A stretch of 10,621 nt of DNA. Source: W425 sp964503235 (GTDB lineage Bacteria > Chloroflexota > Dehalococcoidia > Dehalococcoidales > RBG-16-60-22). Position 1 is the first letter of the stretch, and each line of letters opens with the position of its first letter. Shown in pieces: positions 5,186-10,621 of this stretch. The notes under the pieces were generated by a model that saw only the letters and a list, made by a program, of their open reading frames with translations, was not told the origin of the DNA and did not search any database. The position numbers were made by a program, and so were the translations under genes. The stretch spans positions 1-10,621 of the forward strand of contig CAZCZJ010000082.1 in NCBI GenBank assembly GCA_964503235.1, read 5' to 3'.

Positions 5186-5932
5186 ATGGATTACGATAGC
5201 TTTCTCGACCTTGTCAAACAACGCCGCACCATCCGCCGCTTTAAACCCGACCCCGTCCCCGATGAACACGTTGAAAAAATCATCGAAGCCGCCCGCTGGG
5301 CTCCCTCCGGCTATAACATGCAGCCCTGGGACTTCGTCGTTATCAAAGACAAAAAGCTCAAGGATACCATCGTCCAATGGGTAGCTGATTATCACAAATT
5401 GATTATGAAAACGGAGGGTGCCCGTGAGACCTGGCAGCGTGTGCCGCGACGTCCCTCCCATGATCCCGAGATGGACTACCGCAATGCCCCCGTCTTTATC
5501 CTGGTCCTGGGTGACACCCGCACGAATAAGGGTCTTCCTACGGCGATGCGCTATGACGCCGAGCGCCTCCGCACGATTTATATCTCCAGCCTGGCTAATG
5601 CCTATCTCTACATGAGCCTGGCGGCTGCCACTCTCGGCCTGGCAAACGAGTGGGTATCATCGGTTGCCACTGCCTACCCCCACTGCCTGGTGAAAGACCT
5701 GCTTAATATCCCGCCCGACTACGAGATTTACGACATGATGGCGCTGGGATATCCCGCCTACAAACTCACCTCGAAAAAGCTGATGAGGGATAAAAACAGG
5801 ATGGTCCATCACGACCGCTCGGATGCCGGGGACTTCCGGACCGATGAAGAGGTCAACGACTTTATCCAGAGGGCCAGGATATGGACGACCGCCAATCATC
5901 GCCGGGGAGTAGATAAGAAAATGATGGGGTGA
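5186..5932 (+). CDS. nitroreductase family FMN oxidoreductase
   Basis: Encodes 248 aa. RRTIRRFKPDPV (13-24) and AARWAPSGYNMQPWDFVVI (35-53) are the FMN-binding N-terminal motifs of the nitroreductase superfamily. SLANAYLYMSLAAATLGL (135-152) and MALGYPA (185-191) are the usual dimer-helix and C-terminal FMN-contact motifs. Members are cytoplasmic, usually homodimeric flavoproteins that reduce nitro groups, quinones or other acceptors with NAD(P)H; the substrate is not readable here. The ATG at 5186 has GGAGG five bases upstream. An in-frame TTG 60 bases earlier would give an unusual N-terminus and overlaps the promoter. The gene is monocistronic, has no visible terminator, and its last three codons and stop overlap the antisense tRNA-His. 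It lies between two copies of the composite intergenic repeat. Confidence 0.88.
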   Translation: MDYDSFLDLVKQRRTIRRFKPDPVPDEHVEKIIEAARWAPSGYNMQPWDFVVIKDKKLKDTIVQWVADYHKLIMKTEGARETWQRVPRRPSHDPEMDYRNAPVFILVLGDTRTNKGLPTAMRYDAERLRTIYISSLANAYLYMSLAAATLGLANEWVSSVATAYPHCLVKDLLNIPPDYEIYDMMALGYPAYKLTSKKLMRDKNRMVHHDRSDAGDFRTDEEVNDFIQRARIWTTANHRRGVDKKMMG

Positions 5933-6001
5933 GTGGAGGGATTTGAACCCTCGATCTCCAGGGCCACAACCTGGTGCCTTAACCACTAGGCTACACTCAC
6001 C
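5925..6001 (-). tRNA. tRNA-His, anticodon GUG, with encoded CCA
   Basis: Minus-strand cloverleaf. Extra G-1 (base 6001) is opposite discriminator C73 (5928), the histidine identity pair. The acceptor stem is GTGAGTG/CACTCAC and the D arm GCCT-AGTGGTTA-AGGC. The anticodon stem CCAGG/CCTGG carries loop TTGTGGC (anticodon GTG). The T arm is GAGGG-TTCAAAT-CCCTC. CCA follows directly (5927-5925), unlike tRNA-Arg in this window, so the CCA may be real or chance. The 3' end is antisense to the last codons of the nitroreductase. Confidence 0.96.
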
Positions 6002-6015
6002 GCGTTGACCCTATA

Positions 6016-6044
6016 ATTATAACCTAAAGAGTAACCGCCTTCAA
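6016..6044 (-). promoter_or_regulatory. promoter of the tRNA-His gene
   Basis: Minus strand TTGAAG (6039-6044), a 17-base spacer, then TATAAT (6016-6021), 14 bases before G-1. Good sequence and ideal spacing. Confidence 0.65.
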
Positions 6045-6049
6045 TAAGG

Positions 6050-6150
6050 GATTTCCCCCGCCCAAGCCGTCCTGTATCATCGTGTGGTTGTCCGGTAGTT
6101 TGCCCCCACTCCGCCTCCCCCTTTCATAAAGGGGGACTAAGGGGGATTTA
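6050..6150. repeat. composite intergenic repeat, copy 2
   Basis: Same order and orientation as 4947-5053. A CCCGCCCAAGCCGTCCTGTA segment (diverged from CCCACCCGACCGCCCT) comes first, then a spacer, then CCCCCTTTCATAAAGGGGG (6117-6135) followed by ACTAAGGGGGATT. The palindromic part matches copy 1 at all but one of 33 bases. Part of it (6071-6099) also matches 6336-6364 at 26 of 29 positions. The gap between tRNA-His and the Smr gene (about 420 bases) holds this and the next three repeats and no gene I can support. Confidence 0.65.
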
Positions 6151-6172
6151 GATTTCACTCTGCCTCCCGAAT

Positions 6173-6207
6173 TGTCATTGCGAGGAGCGTAGAGACGTGG
6201 CAATCTC
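6173..6207. repeat. REP-like element (TGTCATTGCGAGGAGCG type)
   Basis: TGTCATTGCGAGGAGCG followed by a short linker and CGTGGCAATCTC. The ATTGC (6177-6181) and GCAAT (6200-6204) arms make an imperfect palindrome. This motif is one I know as a widespread extragenic repeat in several environmental bacterial lineages. One copy is seen here. Confidence 0.55.
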
Positions 6208-6244
6208 TATCTCTCGCTAGGATGATATTTGTTCTAACGCTAAC

Positions 6245-6294
6245 TGTCATTCCCTCTTTTATTTTTTGTCGTTAACGTGAAAGCGGGAATCCAG
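6245..6294. repeat. split REP-like element (TGTCATTCCC ... GGGAATCCAG)
   Basis: The left half TGTCATTCCC (6245-6254) and right half GAAAGCGGGAATCCAG (6279-6294) are the two ends of a common extragenic palindrome. Here they are separated by 24 mostly T-rich bases instead of the usual few. The ATTCCC/GGGAAT arms are intact. Confidence 0.45.
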
Positions 6295-6314
6295 CCCCCA
6301 GCCCCCTCGTTTCA

Positions 6315-6367
6315 TATCTTTTCCCACCCGACCGCCCTGTATCATCATGCGGTTCTCCGGTAGTATT
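6315..6367. repeat. composite intergenic repeat, partial copy 3
   Basis: Bases 6315-6338 are identical to 4947-4970 (24 of 24). Bases 6336-6364 match copy 2 at 26 of 29 positions. The CCCCCTTT hairpin part is absent, so this is a truncated copy. Confidence 0.6.
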
Positions 6368-6420
6368 CACCAGCCCCTTGTTCCCCCAAATGGCTTGGCC
6401 CCTCTTAATTTCCCTTCCGG

Positions 6421-6702
6421 TTATTTCTCCGCCAGCTCCACTACGGTGACACCTTCCCTGCCTTCCCCGGGTCCCCCGGGACGGAAAGAACGCACCAACG
6501 AATTCTTGCCCAGTTCTCTTCTGACCAGCAGACGCAGCGTCCCGGTTCCCTTGCCGTGAATGACTTTTACCTGCTTCAGGCCGGATATGAAAGCGTCATG
6601 AAGATAGGAGTCCAGTTTGGTGATTGCCTCGTCGGTGGTGAGTCGGCGGAGGTGCACTTCATCGGCCGGTGGTATGTCGGGCGGATATATATTCTTGCTC
6701 AT
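6421..6702 (-). CDS. standalone Smr-domain protein
   Basis: Encodes 93 aa, nearly all an Smr domain (residues 13-91) like the C-terminal domain of MutS2. AITKLDSYLHDAFISGLKQV leads into VIHGKGTGTLR (47-57), the HGKGTG loop, and EGVTVVEL closes the domain. Smr domains bind or nick branched DNA, or cleave RNA; which applies here is unknown. The usual LDLRG/DLHG motif reads VHLRRL (16-21): the acidic residue is His17 and the glycine Arg20, so nuclease activity is doubtful. The ATG at 6702 is chosen. A TTG at 6711 would lie too close to the promoter, whose TATAAT ends 11 bases before this ATG. That leaves a very short leader and no Shine-Dalgarno. Confidence 0.85.
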   Translation of the reverse strand: MSKNIYPPDIPPADEVHLRRLTTDEAITKLDSYLHDAFISGLKQVKVIHGKGTGTLRLLVRRELGKNSLVRSFRPGGPGEGREGVTVVELAEK

Positions 6703-6713
6703 GTTAGTCAAGA

Positions 6714-6743
6714 ATTATATCACGTTAAAAGAATGATAGACAA
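6714..6743 (-). promoter_or_regulatory. promoter of the Smr gene
   Basis: Minus strand TTGTCT (6738-6743), an 18-base spacer and TATAAT (6714-6719). The start of transcription would fall about four to six bases before the ATG at 6702, implying a leaderless or near-leaderless mRNA. Confidence 0.5.
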
Positions 6744-6785
6744 GAATTTGACAAAGCTGATAGCTCGTGGATTAATGACGCGGTA

Positions 6786-6805
6786 AGTCCTGTTTACGCA
6801 GGACT
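6786..6805 (-). other. hairpin overlapping the fabF stop codon
   Basis: AGTCCTG (6786-6792) and CAGGACT (6799-6805), seven perfect pairs with a six-base loop; the fabF TAG lies in the 5' arm on the minus strand. No T-run follows, so it may protect the 3' end rather than terminate. Confidence 0.35.
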
Positions 6806-8066
6806 ACCCCTGGAATTCCCGGAAGATAAGCACCGAGTTATGCCCCCCGAAACCGAAGGAGTTCGACATGGCTGTCCTGATGTTCGCCTTACGTGCTTGG
6901 TTCGGTGTATAATCGAGGTCGCATTCGGGGTCGGGATGGGACAGGTTTATCGTCGGCGGCACTACTCCCTGTTTCATTGCCAGCACCGTTATCAGGGCTT
7001 CGATGCTTCCCGCCGCTCCCAGCAGATGACCTATCATGGACTTGCTGGCGGATATCGGAATTTTCCCTGCCCTGTCCCCGAACACGTTTTTGATTACTGC
7101 GGTTTCGGTACGGTCATTCAGAATGGTAGCGGTACCGTGGGCATTGATATAATCTATTTCATCTGGGCTTAAATCAGCCATTTCCAGAGCCAGCCTGACC
7201 GCGTGGGCGGCGCTTTCCCCGCCCGGTGCCGGTTGGGTGAGATGAAACGCATCGCTGGTGGCGCTGTAGCTGGCTAGTTCGGCCAGGATAGGTGCCCCGC
7301 GCTCCGCCGCATATTCGGCGTCCTCAAGGACCATCATGGCTGAACCTTCGCTCATGACGAACCCGTTTCTTTCGGCGTCGAAAGGTCGGCAGGCTTCCCT
7401 GGGATTATCGTTCTTGGCTGATAGCGCCCTGATGTTGCTGAAAGCCGCTATGACGATGGGCATTATCGGGGCTTCGGTACCGCCGGCTATCATCACCCTG
7501 GCGTTCCCCAGTTTTATCGTCTCGAAAGCCTGTCCGATAGCGTCGCAGCCGCTGGAGCACGCCGACGACGGAGCATAATTACGTCCCTTGGCTCCTAGTA
7601 ATAACGATACCTGCACCGATGCCGCATCTCCGGTCATCGTAGGAGCCAGGATAGGGCTTATTCTGGAGGGACCCTTTTCCGCCAGGACTTTAAATTGCTC
7701 GGATACGGAAAGCAGCCCGCAGACGCTGTTTCCGATGACTACACCGCAGTCACGGGTATTTTTATCATCTATAGTCAGTCGAGCATCTTCGACTGCCTGG
7801 AGACTGGCAGCCACGGCAAACTGGGTGAACCGGTCCATGCGTTGCGTCTGTTTATGGCTCACGTAGGTGCTGGCATCGAAGCCCTTGACCTCGCCACCGA
7901 TTTTAGTGTCGAAATCGGTGGTATCAAAAAGAGTAATTAAGTCGATACCTGATTGCCCCGAGACCAGAGCTTCCCAGGTACTCGGCACATCTAAACCGAC
8001 GGGACTGACAGTTCCCAGTCCCGTGATGACTACTCTGCGTTCTTGTGGAGATGTTTTGTTATTCAA
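6804..8066 (-). CDS. fabF: beta-ketoacyl-ACP synthase II (FabF)
   Basis: Encodes 420 aa, the usual length. RRVVITGLGTVSPVG (10-24) is the family N-terminus. The catalytic Cys-His-His set is present: C170 in SSACSSG, H310 in NAHGTAT and H347 in KSMIGHLLGAAG, with the conserved lysine K342 and the SFGFGGHNS loop (403-411). The enzyme elongates acyl-ACP by condensing it with malonyl-ACP in fatty-acid synthesis in the cytoplasm. All active-site residues are intact. The start is TTG at 8066: an in-frame stop lies immediately before it and no ATG or GTG falls between it and the conserved N-terminus. No Shine-Dalgarno is visible. It has its own promoter and is divergent from uvrA. No acpP or fabD/G lies beside it in this window, so it may stand alone. 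Confidence 0.95.
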   Translation of the reverse strand: MNNKTSPQERRVVITGLGTVSPVGLDVPSTWEALVSGQSGIDLITLFDTTDFDTKIGGEVKGFDASTYVSHKQTQRMDRFTQFAVAASLQAVEDARLTIDDKNTRDCGVVIGNSVCGLLSVSEQFKVLAEKGPSRISPILAPTMTGDAASVQVSLLLGAKGRNYAPSSACSSGCDAIGQAFETIKLGNARVMIAGGTEAPIMPIVIAAFSNIRALSAKNDNPREACRPFDAERNGFVMSEGSAMMVLEDAEYAAERGAPILAELASYSATSDAFHLTQPAPGGESAAHAVRLALEMADLSPDEIDYINAHGTATILNDRTETAVIKNVFGDRAGKIPISASKSMIGHLLGAAGSIEALITVLAMKQGVVPPTINLSHPDPECDLDYTPNQARKANIRTAMSNSFGFGGHNSVLIFREFQG

Positions 8067-8092
8067 TTATTTACGGGTATCCGATTCTACTA

Positions 8093-8110
8093 CTATATTA
8101 ATTAATATAG
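8093..8110. promoter_or_regulatory. 18-bp perfect palindrome at the fabF promoter
   Basis: CTATATTAATTAATATAG is exactly self-complementary and covers the fabF -10 and the predicted transcription start. Its position fits a repressor operator; no known fatty-acid regulator site (FapR, FabT) is recognised in it. Confidence 0.35.
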
Positions 8111-8132
8111 CATGTTCACTCTAGGTATACAA
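8104..8132 (-). promoter_or_regulatory. promoter of fabF
   Basis: Minus strand TTGTAT (8127-8132), a 17-base spacer, and TATATT (8104-8109) with the TGC extension. The predicted leader is about 30 nt and has no ribosome-binding site. Confidence 0.5.
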
Positions 8133-8146
8133 TACTGAAAAATCCC

Positions 8147-8175
8147 TTGACAAAAGAACTAATGTTCTATATAAT
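8147..8175 (+). promoter_or_regulatory. consensus promoter of uvrA
   Basis: TTGACA (8147-8152), a 17-base spacer, TATAAT (8170-8175): perfect match in both boxes and spacing. The predicted start is near 8182, giving a ~96-nt leader. Confidence 0.85.
8155..8168. promoter_or_regulatory. LexA (SOS) box in the uvrA promoter
   Basis: AGAACTAATGTTCT: GAAC-N4-GTTC with one further matching base on each side, the Gram-positive type LexA operator. It lies wholly between the -35 and -10, where bound LexA would block polymerase. uvrA is a classic SOS gene, which supports the call. Confidence 0.7.
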
Positions 8176-8277
8176 TATGGTCGGCCGGGGTGAGTCTGAT
8201 ATTAACCGGAAATCACCGAGGTTTCCTTGTTACGTTCGGGCGGATAATGTTAAAATTCCTATTGGAGACTTCCCGTA

Positions 8278-10621
8278 ATGCCGTCGGATGCAATAATTGT
8301 TAAAGGTGCTCGCGAGCACAATTTAAAGAATGTAGATGTAACCATTCCTCGTGACAAGCTGGTGGTCATCACCGGCGTCTCCGGTTCGGGTAAAAGTTCG
8401 CTGGCTTTCGATACAATTTACGCCGAGGGACAGCGTCGCTATGTGGAATCGCTATCCGCCTATGCCCGCCAGTTCCTGGGCAGGATGGAAAAGCCCGAGG
8501 TGGACTATATAGAGGGCTTGAGTCCGGCTGTTTCTATCGACCAGAAAGGACCGAGTCGTAATCCACGCTCGACGGTCGGTACGGTAACCGAGATTTACGA
8601 TTACCTGAGGCTGCTTTTCGCCCGCGTCGGGCATCCTCACTGCCCGCAGTGCGGACGCGAAATCACCATGCAGACGGTGCAGCAGATTGTCGATGCCGTT
8701 CAGAACCTGCCGGAAAACAGCCGTATTATGATTCTGGCGCCCCTGGTTAGCGATAGAAAAGGTGAATATCAATCAGTGTTTGATGACCTCCGCAAAACGG
8801 GTTACGCCCGTGTACGCGTCGATGGTGAAATCCATGACCTCTCCGAGGATATCCAACTGGAGAAATACAAGAAACACTCCATCGGGGTGGTGGTGGACAG
8901 GCTGGTGGTGGGACAGAGCGGCACGCAAACGCGCATCGCCGACTCCGTAGAGACGGCGCTCAAGCTGGGTGCCGGGGTGGTGCAGGTGTCCATCATCGAC
9001 GGCGAGGAGTTGCTTTTTTCGGAGCACTTCGCCTGTGTGCACTGCGGCATCAGTCTGGGAGAGATCGCCCCGCGCACTTTCAGCTTTAACAATCCCCACG
9101 GCGCCTGCCCCGAGTGCACCGGACTCGGCTTCAAGCAGGAATTGGACCCCGACCTTATAATACCCAACAGGAAGCTGTCCATCGCTGATGGTGCCATCCA
9201 CCCTTACCGGGGGCATACCTGGTATTACTACCATCTGGGAAACGTGGCGCGACGCTATGGCTTTTCTCTGAATACACCGGTGGAAGAACTTACCCCGGAA
9301 CAGCTTGATATCGTCCTCTATGGCGAAGATAAGGAACCGCACCGGTACCGCAACCGTTTCGGGCAGGTGCGTGAGTCTTATAATGGAATGGAAGGCGTTA
9401 TCTCCCGCCTGAAGAGGTTGTATCGTGATACCGAATCGGAATACTCGCGGCGGGGTATCGAACGCTACATGGTGTTAAGGCCCTGCCAGGTCTGCGAGGG
9501 GAAGCGTTTGAAGCCGGAGTCCCTGGCGGTGACTATCGGCGATGATAACATCATGGTTATCAGCTCTATGTCGGTAGTAGCGTCTCTGGATTGGGTAAAT
9601 ACTTTAGAGAAGGGCGTTCTCAATGAACGCGAGATGCTCATCGCCCACCAGATTCTCAAGGAAATCAGGTCGCGTCTGGGCTTTCTTAAGGACGTTGGCC
9701 TCGACTATCTCTCCACCGATCGCGCTTCGGCCACCCTCAGCGGCGGGGAGTCGCAGCGTATCCGCCTGGCTACCCAGATAGGTAGCGGGCTGATGGGTGT
9801 GCTTTATGTTTGCGACGAGCCTACCGTGGGGCTGCACCCCGCCGATGACTACCGCCTGATTCAAACGCTGCAGCGCCTGCGGGACCTCGGCAATACCATA
9901 CTTGTCGTGGAGCATGACGAGGCTATGATGCGCGCCGCTGACCATATCATTGACATGGGTCCCGGGGCCGGCGAACACGGTGGCGAAATTGTCATTGCCG
10001 GTACCCTGGACGAAATATTGGGATGTAAAAAGTCTATAACCGGGCAGTACCTCAGCGGTGCTAAAAAGATTACTCTTCCGGAGACACGCCGTCCCGGCTC
10101 CGGCGAGGAAATCGTCATCCGCGGCGCCCGTCAGAACAACCTTAAAAATATCGACGTGGCTATACCTCTGGGCAGGTTTGTCTGCATTACCGGAGTCTCC
10201 GGCAGCGGTAAGAGCACTCTCATCGACGAGATACTTTACCGCAAACTTGCCCAGCTTTTCTATCGCGCCAGGGAGCGCGGCGGCGAATGCGATGAGATTA
10301 CCGGCACCGAGAATATCGACAAGGTTATCAATATCGACCAGTCGCCGATAGGGCGTACGCCCCGCAGCAACCCCGCCACCTATACCGGCCTGTTCACGCC
10401 CGTGCGGGAGCTTTTCGCCACCGTCCCCGAAGCCCGCCTGCGCGGTTACGGGCCCGGGCGTTTCTCCTTCAATGTCAAGGGGGGACGCTGTGAGGCCTGC
10501 CGCGGCGACGGCTTTATACAGATTGAGATGCAGTTCCTGCCCGATGTCACCGTGCCCTGCGAAGTGTGCCACGGACAGCGCTATAACCGCGAGGCTCTGG
10601 AAATCAGGTTCAAGGGCAAGA
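8278..10621 (+). CDS. uvrA: excinuclease ABC subunit UvrA, 3'-truncated
   Basis: The frame is open from ATG 8278 (GGAG ten bases upstream) to the window end, 781 residues of a usual ~940. UvrA is the damage-sensing ATPase of nucleotide excision repair; as a dimer with UvrB it scans DNA. Visible in order: Walker A GVSGSGKSS (33-41); the zinc site C253/C256 and C277/C280 (CVHC ... CPEC); signature LSGGE (487-491) and Walker B CDEP (512-515) with GLHP; second Walker A GVSGSGKST (639-647); second zinc module C738/C741 and C761/C764. The C-terminal signature and Walker B of the second ATPase lie outside the window. MPSDAIIVKGAREHNLKNVD is a typical N-terminus. I checked the frame codon by codon and saw no stop. 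Expression is probably SOS-induced through the LexA box upstream. Confidence 0.97.
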   Translation, partial: MPSDAIIVKGAREHNLKNVDVTIPRDKLVVITGVSGSGKSSLAFDTIYAEGQRRYVESLSAYARQFLGRMEKPEVDYIEGLSPAVSIDQKGPSRNPRSTVGTVTEIYDYLRLLFARVGHPHCPQCGREITMQTVQQIVDAVQNLPENSRIMILAPLVSDRKGEYQSVFDDLRKTGYARVRVDGEIHDLSEDIQLEKYKKHSIGVVVDRLVVGQSGTQTRIADSVETALKLGAGVVQVSIIDGEELLFSEHFACVHCGISLGEIAPRTFSFNNPHGACPECTGLGFKQELDPDLIIPNRKLSIADGAIHPYRGHTWYYYHLGNVARRYGFSLNTPVEELTPEQLDIVLYGEDKEPHRYRNRFGQVRESYNGMEGVISRLKRLYRDTESEYSRRGIERYMVLRPCQVCEGKRLKPESLAVTIGDDNIMVISSMSVVASLDWVNTLEKGVLNEREMLIAHQILKEIRSRLGFLKDVGLDYLSTDRASATLSGGESQRIRLATQIGSGLMGVLYVCDEPTVGLHPADDYRLIQTLQRLRDLGNTILVVEHDEAMMRAADHIIDMGPGAGEHGGEIVIAGTLDEILGCKKSITGQYLSGAKKITLPETRRPGSGEEIVIRGARQNNLKNIDVAIPLGRFVCITGVSGSGKSTLIDEILYRKLAQLFYRARERGGECDEITGTENIDKVINIDQSPIGRTPRSNPATYTGLFTPVRELFATVPEARLRGYGPGRFSFNVKGGRCEACRGDGFIQIEMQFLPDVTVPCEVCHGQRYNREALEIRFKGK

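Noticed and set aside
6347..6559. Plus-strand open frame of 70 codons
   Set aside because: Starts in a dispersed repeat and runs antisense into the Smr gene; proline- and serine-rich shadow.
8176..8277. Riboswitch in the ~96-nt uvrA leader
   Set aside because: Only a weak six-pair hairpin (GGAAAT/GTTTCC) is visible and no known aptamer pattern.
8773..9342. Minus-strand open frame (189 codons) opposite uvrA
   Set aside because: Shadow of the uvrA zinc-module region; no independent support.
9604..10572. Long minus-strand open frame (322 codons) opposite uvrA
   Set aside because: It lies antisense to a well-conserved uvrA frame, has no recognisable domain, and is the kind of open antisense frame that GC-rich codon bias produces.

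Overview
The window looks like chromosomal DNA from an anaerobic, moderately GC-rich bacterium. My best guess is Chloroflexota, class Dehalococcoidia or a relative, probably a metagenomic assembly. This rests on the small DUF5808-like protein, the style of PEP carboxykinase, the GAAC-N4-GTTC type of LexA box and the dense G/C-run intergenic palindromes. It is an inference; no rRNA or other decisive marker is present.

Layout. Positions 1-884 (+) hold the C-terminal two thirds of an MtaB-type tRNA methylthiotransferase. It converges on a two-gene minus-strand operon (GNAT acetyltransferase, then a DUF5808-like small protein; 978-1831). A repeat-rich intergenic block (about 1900-2050) and an extended -10 promoter precede a divergent ATP-type PEP carboxykinase (2209-3810, +), closed by a clear terminator. 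Positions 3889-4710 are a strikingly AT-rich minus-strand insert. It encodes a BrnT-like toxin followed one base later by an unusual antitoxin, in which a ribbon-helix-helix-like segment is joined to a LuxR-type helix-turn-helix. A consensus promoter with an overlapping palindromic operator drives the pair. This sits beside tRNA-Arg(UCG) (4821-4893, -).

Positions 5186-5932 (+) encode an FMN nitroreductase. Its stop codon lies inside the acceptor stem of the opposite-strand tRNA-His(GUG). Copies of a composite repeat bracket this pair (about 4947-5110 and 6050-6150), and other dispersed repeats follow up to about 6370. A standalone Smr-domain protein (6421-6702, -) and FabF (6804-8066, -) come next. 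FabF is divergent from uvrA (8278 to the end, +), which runs off the window with two Walker A loops and both zinc modules visible. The uvrA promoter is a perfect consensus whose spacer contains a LexA-type box, so uvrA is probably SOS-controlled.

Most genes are housekeeping: tRNA modification, gluconeogenesis/anaplerosis, fatty-acid elongation and nucleotide excision repair. The most unusual item is the toxin-antitoxin pair with a two-DNA-binding-domain antitoxin. Next are the tRNA/CDS antisense overlap, the altered P-loop of the PEP carboxykinase and the dispersed palindromic repeats.
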